This document shows positions 28,607 to 37,152 of a DNA stretch of 64,000 nucleotides, piece by piece. Every line of letters begins with the position of its first letter. Within the stretch, counting starts at the first letter, position 1. Source of the stretch: Streptomyces sp. NBC_01463 (lineage in GTDB: Bacteria > Actinomycetota > Actinomycetes > Streptomycetales > Streptomycetaceae); the NCBI GenBank assembly GCA_036227345.1, contig CP109468.1, positions 7,564,001-7,628,000 of the forward strand, read 5' to 3'. A program made the position numbers and the translations under genes. The notes beneath the pieces were generated by a model that had not been told where the DNA came from, made no database searches, and saw only the letters and a program-made list of their open reading frames with translations.

Positions 28607-29530
28607 ATGGAGGAGCAGGCTGGACGAGCGGCCGGCGCGGGCGGGGAAGGCCCGCGCGCGGCGGGCACGGACGCGGCCACGGAGGCGTTCGTCGCCCACC
28701 GCAATCTGCTGTTCACCGTCGCCTACGAGATGCTCGGCTCCGCCGCCGACGCCGAGGACGTCCTTCAGGAGACCTGGCTGCGCTGGGCGGGCATCGACCA
28801 GGACACGGTCCGCGAACCCCGCGCCTTCCTCGTCCGCGTCACCACGCGCCAGGCCCTGACCCGGCTGCGCACGCTGAGCCGCCGCAAGGAGTCCTACGTC
28901 GGCCCCTGGCTGCCCGAACCCCTCCTCACCGCGCCCGACGTCGCCGATGACGTGGAGCTGGCCGACAGCGTGTCCATGGCGATGCTGCTGGTCCTGGAGA
29001 CCCTCGGCCCGACCGAACGGGCCGTGTTCGTGCTGCGTGACGTCTTCGCCGTCGAGTACGACGAGATCGCGCAGGCCGTCGGCAAGACCCCTGCCGCCGT
29101 CCGCCAGATCGCCCACCGCGCACGGGCCCATGTCGCGGCGCGCCGCCCGCGCGAGGCCGTCTCCCGGACCCAGACGCGCGGCGCGCTCGCGGCCTTCCAG
29201 GAGGCGGTCGAAACGGGTGATCTGCGGCGCCTGCTCGACATGATCGCCCCGGACGTCGTGCTGCTGACCGACGGCGGCGGAGTCGTACGGGCCGCACTGG
29301 AGCCCGTCACCGGTGCACGGACCGTCGCCGATGTGCTCCTGAGGATCGCCGCGGCGACCCTGGAGCCGGCCCAGGTCAACGGGCACCCGGCACTGATCGT
29401 GCGGACGGGCGGCGAGATCGACACGGTGCTCGCGGTGCGTCTGGAGGGCGGTCTCATCAGCGGCCTCTATGCCGTCCGCAACCCGGAGAAGCTGTCCCGC
29501 GTCGACCGGGAGACCGCGGTGGCCAGGTGA
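28607..29530 (+). CDS. ECF41 family sigma factor (SigJ-like)
   Basis: Product of 307 residues. Sigma region 2 (about 25-95) has DAEDVLQETWLRW, the linker carries the ECF41 signature YVGPWLPEPL (about 97-106), and region 4 (about 125-185) has TERAVFVLRDVFAVEYDEIA. A C-terminal SnoaL-like extension (about 195-307) holds the DGGG motif and NPEKL, close to the NPDKL that modulates sigma activity in this family without a separate anti-sigma factor. The ATG at 28607 is chosen because GGGAG lies eight bases upstream. It is divergent from its likely target, the AhpD-like gene. Confidence 0.93.
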   Translation: MEEQAGRAAGAGGEGPRAAGTDAATEAFVAHRNLLFTVAYEMLGSAADAEDVLQETWLRWAGIDQDTVREPRAFLVRVTTRQALTRLRTLSRRKESYVGPWLPEPLLTAPDVADDVELADSVSMAMLLVLETLGPTERAVFVLRDVFAVEYDEIAQAVGKTPAAVRQIAHRARAHVAARRPREAVSRTQTRGALAAFQEAVETGDLRRLLDMIAPDVVLLTDGGGVVRAALEPVTGARTVADVLLRIAAATLEPAQVNGHPALIVRTGGEIDTVLAVRLEGGLISGLYAVRNPEKLSRVDRETAVAR

Positions 29531-29605
29531 GCCGGCATCGGGCCCGGGGCTGCGGCCCGGCGCCCGCGTGAGGGTGCGGGCTGCCGGGACCTTCTCCGTA
29601 CGCCC

Positions 29606-30394
29606 TCAGCCAGGTCCGCCGGCCGACCGTGCGGCGAGGTAGCGGGCGGGGAACTCCCCGCCGCCGTGCACCGCGAGGTCCGCCCCGTTGACGTACCCGG
29701 ACAGGCCGCCCGCCAGGAACAGACAGGCGCGAGCCACGTCGCCGGGCACCGCCATCCGTCCCATCGGGATGACGCCCGCCACCGCCGCCCCGCCGTCCGT
29801 GCCGTAGACCGACGCCGCGCTCTCGGTGCGGATCAGCCCCGTGGTGATGTGGTTGACCCGGACCGCCGGCGCCCACTCCAGGGCCAGCGCCCGGGTGAGG
29901 GCCAGCAGCCCCGCCTTGGCGGCCGAGTAGGCGGCGGTGCCCGGCTGCGGATCGTGGGCGGAGACACTGCCGATGTTGATGACCGAGCCCCCGCCGTCCT
30001 GGACCGCCATCACGCGGTGAGCGGCCTGCGCCACGTAGAACGGCGCGAGCAGGTTGAGCGCCACGATCTTCTCGACGAAACGCGGCGAGACGGTCGCCGC
30101 GTCGGCGTCCGGGGAGCCGCCCGCGTTGTTGACGAGCACATCGAGCCGGCCGAAGCGTTCCACCGCCGCGTCCACCAGCGAGGACGCCGCCGCCGGATCG
30201 CGCACGTCGGCGGGGACGAAGACCGCCTCCCGGCCCCCGGCCGACGGCAGGGTCCGCGGGGTGCCGCGGCCGCAGACCACCACGTCGGCCCCGGCACCGA
30301 GGAATGCCCCGGCGATGGCGGCTCCGATTCCCTTGGTGCCGCCGGTGACCAGCACCACGCGCCCCGCGAAGTCCAGCGGATCGCCGATGTCCAT
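29606..30394 (-). CDS. SDR family oxidoreductase
   Basis: Product of 262 residues with the classical short-chain dehydrogenase pattern: the nucleotide-binding VTGGTKGIGAAIAGAF (about 15-30), NNAGG, the catalytic serine in INIGSVSAH and the YSAAKAG Tyr-Lys pair. It is the last gene of a five-gene leftward operon of acyl-CoA enzymes, so it probably oxidises or reduces a hydroxyacyl- or oxoacyl-CoA. The ATG at 30392-30394 has a GAAGGG site; an alternative ATG at 30431-30433 overlaps the upstream stop as ATGA but lacks a ribosome site. Confidence 0.9.
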   Translation of the reverse strand: MDIGDPLDFAGRVVLVTGGTKGIGAAIAGAFLGAGADVVVCGRGTPRTLPSAGGREAVFVPADVRDPAAASSLVDAAVERFGRLDVLVNNAGGSPDADAATVSPRFVEKIVALNLLAPFYVAQAAHRVMAVQDGGGSVINIGSVSAHDPQPGTAAYSAAKAGLLALTRALALEWAPAVRVNHITTGLIRTESAASVYGTDGGAAVAGVIPMGRMAVPGDVARACLFLAGGLSGYVNGADLAVHGGGEFPARYLAARSAGGPG

Positions 30395-30429
30395 GTGCCG
30401 CACGCCCTTCTCCGTCTGCCGGTGCCCGC

Positions 30430-31503
30430 TCATCGGGCGGCCAGGCCGAGCCCGGCGGCGAGCCGTGCCCGGTGCTGCGCGGGCGGTCCGAACAGCTCGC
30501 CCGCCCCGTGCGCCCGCTTGAAGAAGCGGTGCGCGTCGTGCTCCCAGGTGATCCCGATCCCGCCGTGCAGCTGGATCATCTCGCCGGCCACCGCCGAGAA
30601 CGCCTCGGAGCAGACCGACTTCGCGACGGCGGCGGCCCTCGGCAGCGCGCCCGGGTCCTCGTCGGCGGCGAACGCCGCACCGAGCGCCGCCGAACGCGCG
30701 GACTCCACCAGGACATAGGCATCCGCCAGCCGGTGCTTGACCGCCTGGAACGAACCGATCGCCCGGCCGAACTGCACCCGGTCGCGGGTGTACTCGACGG
30801 TGAGTTCGAGGCAGCGCCCGGCGGCACCCACCTGCTCCGCGGCGAGTGCCGCGCACGCCAGGTCCCGGACATGCTCCAGAACCCGGGCGCCGTCACCGTC
30901 CGCGCCCAGCAGCCGCCCCTCGGCGCCGTCGAGCACCCAACGGGCCTGTGCCCGGGTGCCGTCCAGGGTCACCACGGGCTCCCGGCGCACACCGGCGGCA
31001 CCGGGCACCACCTCGAAGAGCGAAACCCCGGCCGCCGTCCGGGCCGCGACCAGCACGACGTCGAGCGCCGGCCAGTCCAGGACGTGCTCCTTGGCCCCGG
31101 TGACCAGCCAGCCGCCGCCGGGGCACGGGGCCGCCTCGGCACGTACCGCACCGAGGTCCCAGGAGCCGTGCTCCGCCCAGGCCAGCGTGCCCACCGAGCT
31201 GCCCGCGGCGAGCCCGGGCAGCAGCCGCCCGCACGCCTCCCGGTCCCCGGAGGCGAGCAGCGCGCCCACGGTGAGCACCGCAGAACCCAGACACGGCAGC
31301 GGGCTCAGGCTCCTGCCCAGCTCCTCCATCAGCACATGGACATCCCGGGCGCCGCCGCCCGCCCCGCCGTACCCCTCCGGGACGGCGAGCCCGGCCGCAC
31401 CGATCTGGGTGGCCAACGGCTCCCAGGCAGCCGCGTCTTGATGTTGTGTCAGCAGGGAACGTACGGCCGATCGCAGCTCTTCCTGCTCCTGCGTCAGTCT
31501 CAT
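30430..31503 (-). CDS. Acyl-CoA dehydrogenase (FadE33-like position)
   Basis: Product of 357 residues of the acyl-CoA dehydrogenase fold: a helical N-domain, a middle beta-domain (GGGWLVTGAKEHV) and a C-terminal helical domain with RVQFGRAIGSFQAVKHRLAD and MIQLHGGIGITWEHDAHRFFKRA. The last segment holds a usual place for the catalytic base. Its start ATG overlaps the stop of the next gene upstream as ATGA, so the two are translated together and perhaps assemble as a heteromer, as known for steroid-degrading FadE pairs. In the KstR2 regulon it corresponds in order to fadE33. Confidence 0.88.
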   Translation of the reverse strand: MRLTQEQEELRSAVRSLLTQHQDAAAWEPLATQIGAAGLAVPEGYGGAGGGARDVHVLMEELGRSLSPLPCLGSAVLTVGALLASGDREACGRLLPGLAAGSSVGTLAWAEHGSWDLGAVRAEAAPCPGGGWLVTGAKEHVLDWPALDVVLVAARTAAGVSLFEVVPGAAGVRREPVVTLDGTRAQARWVLDGAEGRLLGADGDGARVLEHVRDLACAALAAEQVGAAGRCLELTVEYTRDRVQFGRAIGSFQAVKHRLADAYVLVESARSAALGAAFAADEDPGALPRAAAVAKSVCSEAFSAVAGEMIQLHGGIGITWEHDAHRFFKRAHGAGELFGPPAQHRARLAAGLGLAAR

Positions 31504-32492
31504 CGCGCCGCTCCCATGACGCGGGCCCGGCACGCGGCCGGGGTGCCCCACGCGTCGCGCAGCGGCCGCGCCTTGCGGATCCACAGGGACAGGTCGAGCT
31601 CATCGGTGTAGCCCACGGCGCCGTGCAGTTGGAGGGCGGTGCGGGCCGCCCCGTACGCCGCCTCACCCGCCGTGACCTTGGCCGCGGCGACCGCCCGCCC
31701 CGCGTCGTCGTCCCCGGCGGCCAGCGCGAGAGCCGCGCCGTGCACCAGTGGTTCGGCGAACTCCAGGGCCAGCAGGGTGTCGGCCAGCCGGTGCTTGACC
31801 GCCTGGAAGGACCCGATGGCCACGCCGAACTGGGTGCGCCGGGTGACGTAGGCGACGGTACGGGCCAGCAGGGTCCGGCCGACACCGAGCGACTGCGCCG
31901 CCGTGACGAGTGCGGCGACGTCGGCCGCGTACCCGGCGGCGGCCGTCACCGCGGCGCCCCGGGCGAGGACGGTCCCGCCCGACGGCCGCGACAGCCGCCG
32001 GCCGGGATCGGCCGAGGGCTGCACGGGCCCCGCCCCGGCGGCGAGGCGCAGCGTGTCGCCGTCCACCACGAACACCGCGTCGGCCGCGTCCGCGTCCAGG
32101 GCGAACGGGCCGAGCGAGGTCAGGCAGAGCGAGACGGCGGACTTCCCCGAGGCGATGCCGGGCAGCCGGTCGCCGGCGACGCGGTCGTCGCCGAGCCGGT
32201 CGAGCAGGGCCGCCGCGGCAACCGTCTCGACCAGTGGTCCGGGGACGGCGTGCCGCCCCAGCACCTCGAAGGCGAGGGCGAGTTCGAGGGGCAGCGGGCC
32301 CAGGCCCTCGTGCTTCTCCGGTACCGCGAGGGCGAAGACCCCCGCCTCGGCCAGCCGGGACCGCACGGCCTGCCCGGGCCCGTGGTCGCCGGCCGCCCAG
32401 GCCCGTATCGCGGCCGGGGTGTCGCAGGAGGTGAGCAGACCGTCGAGGGAGCGGGCGAAGTCCCGCTGCTCGGCGTCCAGGAGGAAACGCAT
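31500..32492 (-). CDS. Acyl-CoA dehydrogenase (FadE32-like position)
   Basis: Product of 330 residues, shorter than standard acyl-CoA dehydrogenases (about 380) and like the shortened FadE32 and FadE33 of mycobacterial steroid pathways. It has LPEKHEGLG-type N-terminal sequence, a reduced middle domain, RRTQFGVAIGSFQAVKHRLAD and LQLHGAVGYTDELDLSLWIRKA. Such degenerate subunits pair with an intact partner in alpha2beta2 enzymes. The ATG overlaps the preceding stop by one base (TGATG) and its own stop overlaps the next start (ATGA), so the three dehydrogenases are tightly coupled. Confidence 0.87.
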   Translation of the reverse strand: MRFLLDAEQRDFARSLDGLLTSCDTPAAIRAWAAGDHGPGQAVRSRLAEAGVFALAVPEKHEGLGPLPLELALAFEVLGRHAVPGPLVETVAAAALLDRLGDDRVAGDRLPGIASGKSAVSLCLTSLGPFALDADAADAVFVVDGDTLRLAAGAGPVQPSADPGRRLSRPSGGTVLARGAAVTAAAGYAADVAALVTAAQSLGVGRTLLARTVAYVTRRTQFGVAIGSFQAVKHRLADTLLALEFAEPLVHGAALALAAGDDDAGRAVAAAKVTAGEAAYGAARTALQLHGAVGYTDELDLSLWIRKARPLRDAWGTPAACRARVMGAAR

Positions 32493-33664
32493 CAGCGGCG
32501 CCCCTTCGGCAGGCCGAGCAGCCGCTCGGCGATGATGTCGCGCTGGATCTCGTTGGTGCCCGCGTAGACGGGACCGGCCAGCGAGAAGGTGTAGCCCTCC
32601 GCCCAGCCGCCCGAAGGGGATTCGGCCGCGTGGTCGGCGAGTTCGCCGTACGGGCCGAGCAGGTCGAGCGCCGTCTCGTGGAGTGCGATGTCCAGCTCGG
32701 ACCAGTAGATCTTGTTGAGGCTGGAGGTCGGTCCGGCCGGACCGCCGTCGCCGTACAGCACCTGGGAGGCGCCCGCGTAGGAGAAGAGCCGGTAGGCGCG
32801 GGCCCCGATCACCGCGTCGGCGACCCGGTCGCGCAGCGCCGTGTCCGCCGGGTCGCCGTGCTCGTGCCACAGCGCGGTCAGCCGGTCCGCGGCGGCCGTG
32901 AAGCGGCCCGGGCTGCGCAGGGTGAGTCCGCGTTCGTTGCCTGTGGTGCTCATCGCGACCCGCCAGCCCTGCCCGGGCTCGCCGATGACGTCCTCGTCGG
33001 GCACGAACACCTCGTCCAGGAAGAGTTCGGCGAAGGCGGGCTTCCCGTCCAGCCGCCCGATGGGCCGGACGGTGACGCCCTCGGCGTCCAGCGGGAACAT
33101 CAGATACGTCAGCCCCCGGTGCGGCCGGTCCGCGTCCGGGTCGCTGCGGAACAGGCCGAAGGCCCGGTCGGCGAAGGCGGCCCGCGACGACCAGGTCTTC
33201 TGCCCGCTGAGCAGCCAGCCGCCCCCGGTCCGTACCGCCCTCGACCTCAGCGAGGCCAGGTCGGAACCGGACTCCGGCTCCGACCAGGCCTGCGCCCAGA
33301 TGACCTCGCCGCGCGCCATCGCGGGCAGGATCCGGGTCCGCTGCTCGGCGGTGCCGTGCTCGAAGAGGGTGGGGGCCAGCAGGCTGATGCCGTTCTGGCT
33401 GACCCGGCCGGGCGCCCCGGCGGCGTAGTACTCCTCCTCGAAGACCATCCAGCGCAGCAGGGAACTCCCGCGCCCGCCGAACTCCTCGGGCCAGGAGACC
33501 GCCGACCAGCGGTCGGCGGACAGGACGCCCTCCCACTCCCGGTGCGCGGCGAACCCCTCGCGGGTCTCCAGGGACGGCAGGGGAGCGGCCGGGACATGAG
33601 CGGCCAGCCAGTCGCGTACCTCGGTACGGAACGTCTCGTCGGCCGCGTCGAATTCGAGGTCCAT
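32492..33664 (-). CDS. Acyl-CoA dehydrogenase (FadE31-like position)
   Basis: Product of 390 residues, a full-length acyl-CoA dehydrogenase. AWSEPESGSDLASLRSRA (about 130) is the flavin/substrate loop, GGWLLSGQKTWSS the beta-domain strand, and YAGTNEIQRDIIAERLLGLP the C-terminal FAD-contact motif. It is the intact partner in the operon of three dehydrogenases. Its ATG overlaps the stop of the enoyl-CoA hydratase gene by one base. By order and length it corresponds to fadE31 of the KstR2 regulon; the exact acyl-CoA substrate is not known. Confidence 0.9.
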   Translation of the reverse strand: MDLEFDAADETFRTEVRDWLAAHVPAAPLPSLETREGFAAHREWEGVLSADRWSAVSWPEEFGGRGSSLLRWMVFEEEYYAAGAPGRVSQNGISLLAPTLFEHGTAEQRTRILPAMARGEVIWAQAWSEPESGSDLASLRSRAVRTGGGWLLSGQKTWSSRAAFADRAFGLFRSDPDADRPHRGLTYLMFPLDAEGVTVRPIGRLDGKPAFAELFLDEVFVPDEDVIGEPGQGWRVAMSTTGNERGLTLRSPGRFTAAADRLTALWHEHGDPADTALRDRVADAVIGARAYRLFSYAGASQVLYGDGGPAGPTSSLNKIYWSELDIALHETALDLLGPYGELADHAAESPSGGWAEGYTFSLAGPVYAGTNEIQRDIIAERLLGLPKGRR

Positions 33665-34512
33665 CAGCCGCTCGCCTCCTTCATCGCCCGGATGTCCATG
33701 CCGCCGAGCGCGTCCGGTGCGGTCTCGGCGTTGTGCGCGTGCGCCAGGTGGTGCAGGCCGAACACCGAGTCCATGCCGGTGTGCAGGCCCTGGAGGTCCT
33801 CGGCCTGGTTGACCGCACGCTTGGTCAGCGCCAGCCCCATCCGCGGCATCTGCGCGATGCGCAGCGCCAACTCAGCAGTGCGGTCGGTGAGTTCCGCCCG
33901 GGGTACGACCCGGTTGACCATGCCCACCTCGTACGCGCGCTGCGCGCTCATCCGGTCCCCGGTGTAGAGGAACTCCTTGGCGATCCGCGGCGGCATCACC
34001 CACGGGTGGGCGAAGTACTCGACACCGGGGATGCCCATCCGGACCACCGGATCGGCGAAGAACGCGTCGTCCGACGCCACGATCAGATCGCACACCCAGG
34101 CCAGCATCAGACCGCCCGCCACGCACGCGCCCTGCACCGAGGCGATGACCGGTTTCGGCAGCTCCCGCCACCTGCGGCACATCCCCAGATACACCTCGGA
34201 CTCACGGGCGAAGCGGCTCTCGGCGCCCTCCTTGTCCGAGTGGTCCCACCACAGTCCCGCCCGGCGCTCGAACGGCAGATGGGCGTCGCGCCCCGGGGTG
34301 CCGATGTCATGGCCGGCCGAGAAGTGCTCACCGGCGCCGGCCAGGACGACGGTCTTCACCTCGCCGTCGTCGGCGGCGCGGTAGAACGCCCGGTCCAGGG
34401 CGTAGGTCATCGCGGAGTTCTGCGCGTTGCGGCAGCCGGGCCGGTTCATGGTCACCGTCGCGATCGGACCCCGCTTCTCGTAACGCACCGGTTCGTCGTG
34501 GGCAGCGGACAT
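33664..34512 (-). CDS. Enoyl-CoA hydratase/isomerase family protein
   Basis: Product of 282 residues with the crotonase fold. IATVTMNRPGCRNAQNSAM is the first strand and oxyanion region, GAGEHFSAGHDIGTPGRD forms the CoA-binding turn, and VQGACVAGGLMLAWVCDLIVAS holds the second oxyanion glycine. A glutamate in GIPGVEYFAHPW is at a catalytic position. It heads the leftward operon of acyl-CoA enzymes; AGGAG lies eight bases before the ATG at 34510-34512. It is not part of the mycobacterial KstR2 set as I remember it, where fadD3 occupies a comparable place. Confidence 0.9.
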   Translation of the reverse strand: MSAAHDEPVRYEKRGPIATVTMNRPGCRNAQNSAMTYALDRAFYRAADDGEVKTVVLAGAGEHFSAGHDIGTPGRDAHLPFERRAGLWWDHSDKEGAESRFARESEVYLGMCRRWRELPKPVIASVQGACVAGGLMLAWVCDLIVASDDAFFADPVVRMGIPGVEYFAHPWVMPPRIAKEFLYTGDRMSAQRAYEVGMVNRVVPRAELTDRTAELALRIAQMPRMGLALTKRAVNQAEDLQGLHTGMDSVFGLHHLAHAHNAETAPDALGGMDIRAMKEASG

Positions 34513-34528
34513 CGGCCGCTCCTTCCCT

Positions 34529-34547
34529 AACAAGTGTTTGGTAGATT
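34529..34547. promoter_or_regulatory. KstR2-like operator over the divergent promoter
   Basis: AACAAGTGTTTGGT at 34529-34542 matches the KstR2 box (recalled as AnCAAGnnCTTGnT) at all but one position. It sits between the divergent enoyl-CoA hydratase and fadE30-like genes and abuts a -10-like TAGATT (34542-34547), so binding would block the rightward promoter. Confidence 0.7.
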
Positions 34548-34558
34548 AACGTACCCCC

Positions 34559-35725
34559 ATGAGCAGCGTCGAGGAGTTCCGCGCCGAGATCCGCGGCTGG
34601 CTGGCCGCCAACCTCACCGGCGTCTTCGCGGGCCTGCGCGGCCGCGGCGGACCCGGACGGGAGCACGAGGCGTTCGCCGAACGGCTCGCCTGGGAACGGC
34701 ACATGGCCGCCGCGGGCTGGACGTGCGTGGGCTGGCCGGAGGAACACGGGGGCCGGGGCGCGACCATCGAGCAACAGGTCGCCTTCCACGAGGAGTACGC
34801 CCTGGCCGACGCTCCCGCGCGGGTCAACCACATCGGCGAGCAGCTGCTCGGGCCGACCCTGGTGGCCTTCGGCACGCCCGAGCAACGGGCCAGGTTCCTG
34901 CCGCCGATCGTCGCCGTCGAGGAGCTGTGGTGCCAGGGCTACAGCGAACCCGACGCCGGCTCCGACCTGGCGAACGTCCGGACCAGGGCCGAGCGGGACG
35001 GCGCGGACTGGGTCGTCACCGGGCAGAAGACCTGGACGTCACTCGCCCACGAGGCGCAGTGGTGCTTCGTGGTCGCCCGCACCGAACCGGGCTCCGCCCG
35101 GCACCACGGGCTCTCCTACCTCCTGGTCCCGCTGGACCAGCCCGGCGTGGAGATCCGGCCGATCACCCAGCTGACCGGCACCTCCGAGTTCAACGAGGTC
35201 TTCCTCGACGGCGCCCGTACCGCTGCCGGGCACGTCGTCGGCGCCCCGGGCGACGGCTGGCGGGTGGCCATGGCGACGCTCGGCTTCGAACGCGGCGTCT
35301 CCACGCTCGGCCAGCAGGTCGGCTTCCGGCGCGAACTGGAGACCCTCATCGATCTGGCCCGGCGCAACGGCGCCGCGGACGACCCGCTGATCCGCGACCG
35401 GCTCGCCCGGGCCTGGACGGGTCTGGAGACCATCCGCTGCAACGCCCTGCGCATGCTCGACGGCGTGGCGGCCGGCGCACCCGGCCCGGAGGCCTCCATC
35501 GGGAAGATCTTCTGGGCCACCTGGCACCGCGAACTGGGCGAACTGGCCATGAGCGTCCTCGGCGCCGGAGGCATGACGGCACCCGGTGAACCGTACGGAC
35601 TCGACGACTGGCAGCGGCTGTTCCTCTTCTCCCGCGCCGACACCATCTACGCCGGGTCCAACGAGATCCAGCGCAACATCATCGCCGAGCGCGTTCTCGG
35701 CCTGCCCAAGGAGATCCGCCCGTGA
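34559..35725 (+). CDS. fadE30: Acyl-CoA dehydrogenase, FadE30-like
   Basis: Product of 388 residues, full acyl-CoA dehydrogenase length. GYSEPDAGSDLANVRTRA, DWVVTGQKTWTS and YAGSNEIQRNIIAERVLGLP are the family's diagnostic blocks. In mycobacteria FadE30 dehydrogenates a CoA-linked ring C/D steroid remnant. The assignment rests on order: fadE30-ipdF-kstR2-fadA6 is the same as in mycobacteria. The ATG lies only a few bases after the predicted transcription start and has no ribosome site. Its stop overlaps the next start (GTGA). Controlled by the operator upstream. Confidence 0.85.
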   Translation: MSSVEEFRAEIRGWLAANLTGVFAGLRGRGGPGREHEAFAERLAWERHMAAAGWTCVGWPEEHGGRGATIEQQVAFHEEYALADAPARVNHIGEQLLGPTLVAFGTPEQRARFLPPIVAVEELWCQGYSEPDAGSDLANVRTRAERDGADWVVTGQKTWTSLAHEAQWCFVVARTEPGSARHHGLSYLLVPLDQPGVEIRPITQLTGTSEFNEVFLDGARTAAGHVVGAPGDGWRVAMATLGFERGVSTLGQQVGFRRELETLIDLARRNGAADDPLIRDRLARAWTGLETIRCNALRMLDGVAAGAPGPEASIGKIFWATWHRELGELAMSVLGAGGMTAPGEPYGLDDWQRLFLFSRADTIYAGSNEIQRNIIAERVLGLPKEIRP

Positions 35726-36519
35726 CGACCCAGCCGCCCCATGTTCCGGGCCACTCCCTCCTGGCCGGACGCACCGCGGTGATCACCGCCGCCGCGGGCG
35801 CCGGGATCGGCGGGGCGACGGCCCGCACGTTCCTGGAGGAGGGCGCCCGGATCGTCATCGGCGACGCCCACGCACGCCGCCTGGGAGAGAGCGCGGCCGC
35901 GCTCGCCGAGGAGTTCGGCGCGGACAACGTCGGCGCGCTGCCCTGCGACGTCACCAACCAGGACCAGGTGGACGCATTGTTCGCGCTCGCCGCCGAACGC
36001 CACGGCGGGCTGGACATCGTCGTCAACAACGCCGGACTCGGCGGCACCGCCGACCTCGTCGACATGACCGACGAGCAGTGGTCGAAGGTCCTCGACGTCA
36101 CCCTGAACGGCACCTTCCGCTGCACCCGCGCCGCTCTGCGCCACTTCAAGGAGCGTCACCCCGACGACCCCTCCGGCGGCGTCGTCGTCAACAACGCCTC
36201 CGTCGTGGGCTGGCGCGCCCAGCGCGGCCAGGCCCACTACGCCGCGGCGAAGGCCGGCGTCATGGCCCTGACCCGGTGTGCCGCCCTGGAGGCCGCCGAC
36301 TTCGGCGTACGCGTCAACGCCGTCGCCCCGAGCCTGGCCATGCACCCGCACCTGGTGAAGGTCACCACCCCCGAACTGCTGGCCGAACTCACCGCACGAG
36401 AGGCCTTCGGCCGGTACGCCGAACCCTGGGAGATCGCCAACGTCATCGTCTTCCTGGCCAGCTCCTACTCCTCGTACATGACGGGGGAGACCGTCTCCGT
36501 CAGCAGCCAGAGGGCGTGA
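35722..36519 (+). CDS. ipdF: SDR family oxidoreductase, IpdF-like
   Basis: Product of 265 residues of the classical SDR family: VITAAAGAGIGGATARTF (nucleotide binding), NNAGLGG, the serine in NNASVVG and YAAAKAG. IpdF oxidises a hydroxyl on the CoA-linked steroid C/D-ring intermediate in mycobacteria and rhodococci. The call is based on position between fadE30 and kstR2. The GTG start overlaps the preceding stop (GTGA) and its own stop overlaps the next GTG, so the three are translationally coupled. The nucleotide-binding loop has AAAGAGIG in place of TGxxxGIG, a variation seen in some SDRs. Confidence 0.82.
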   Translation: MTTQPPHVPGHSLLAGRTAVITAAAGAGIGGATARTFLEEGARIVIGDAHARRLGESAAALAEEFGADNVGALPCDVTNQDQVDALFALAAERHGGLDIVVNNAGLGGTADLVDMTDEQWSKVLDVTLNGTFRCTRAALRHFKERHPDDPSGGVVVNNASVVGWRAQRGQAHYAAAKAGVMALTRCAALEAADFGVRVNAVAPSLAMHPHLVKVTTPELLAELTAREAFGRYAEPWEIANVIVFLASSYSSYMTGETVSVSSQRA

Positions 36520-37118
36520 GGTCGATCACTCCGCACCCCAACGCCGAGCGACGGGCCGAACTCCTCGCGACCGCCGCCGGGGTGTTCGCCGCCCAGGGCT
36601 ACAACGCCACCACCGTCCGCCGCATCGCGGACGCCGCCGGGATGCTCGCGGGCAGTCTCTACTACCACTTCGACTCCAAGGAGTCGATGCTGGACGAGAT
36701 CCTCTCGGCCTTCCTCGACGAGCTGTGGGCCTGCTACGACACGGTGCTCGCCGCCGGCCTCGGACCCCGGGAGACCCTCGGGGAACTCGTCACCCAGTCC
36801 TTCCGGCAGATCGACCGGCACGGTCCCGCGGTCGCCATCTACCAGAAGGAGTCCCGGCACCTCTCCGCCCAGCCGCGCTTCGCCTATCTCGCCGCATCGC
36901 AGCCGAAGTTCGAGAACGCCTGGCTGCGCACGCTGGAACGCGGCGTCGCCGAACGGGACTTCCGCGCCGACCTGGACGTCCGGCTCGTCTACCGGTTCGT
37001 CCGCGACACGGTCTGGGTGGCCGCCTCCTGGTACCGGCCCGGCGGCACCCACGACGCCGAGGAGATTGCCCGCCAGTACCTGTCCATGGTCCTGGCCGGC
37101 ATCACCATCCGCACCTGA
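36516..37118 (+). CDS. kstR2: KstR2-type TetR repressor of steroid ring C/D catabolism
   Basis: Product of 200 residues, the length of KstR2. The HTH (about 8-55) reads NAERRAELLATAAGVFAAQG, TTVRRIADAAGMLAGSLYYHF and SKESML. The C-terminal part, with AIYQKESRHLSAQPRFAYL, DVRLVYRFVRDTVWVAASWY and RPGGTHDAEEIARQYLSMVL, closely follows mycobacterial KstR2 as I remember it. KstR2 is released by HIP-CoA (a steroid-derived thioester). GTG at 36516 overlaps the SDR stop. Likely operators lie at 34529-34542 and, more weakly, 45964-45977. Confidence 0.88.
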   Translation: MRSITPHPNAERRAELLATAAGVFAAQGYNATTVRRIADAAGMLAGSLYYHFDSKESMLDEILSAFLDELWACYDTVLAAGLGPRETLGELVTQSFRQIDRHGPAVAIYQKESRHLSAQPRFAYLAASQPKFENAWLRTLERGVAERDFRADLDVRLVYRFVRDTVWVAASWYRPGGTHDAEEIARQYLSMVLAGITIRT

Positions 37119-37152
37119 CACCCGATCACCAGCCCCTTACCAAGGAGAAGTC

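Noticed and set aside
31500..33536. 678-codon leftward frame that seems to fuse two dehydrogenases
   Set aside because: Only its last 330 codons match a dehydrogenase; the first part is an out-of-frame shadow of the neighbouring gene, and TGATG marks the true start at 32492.
35586..36515. N-terminal extension of the KstR2-type frame
   Set aside because: It lies within the SDR and FadE30-like genes in another frame; the GTG at 36516 overlaps the SDR stop and begins the HTH domain.
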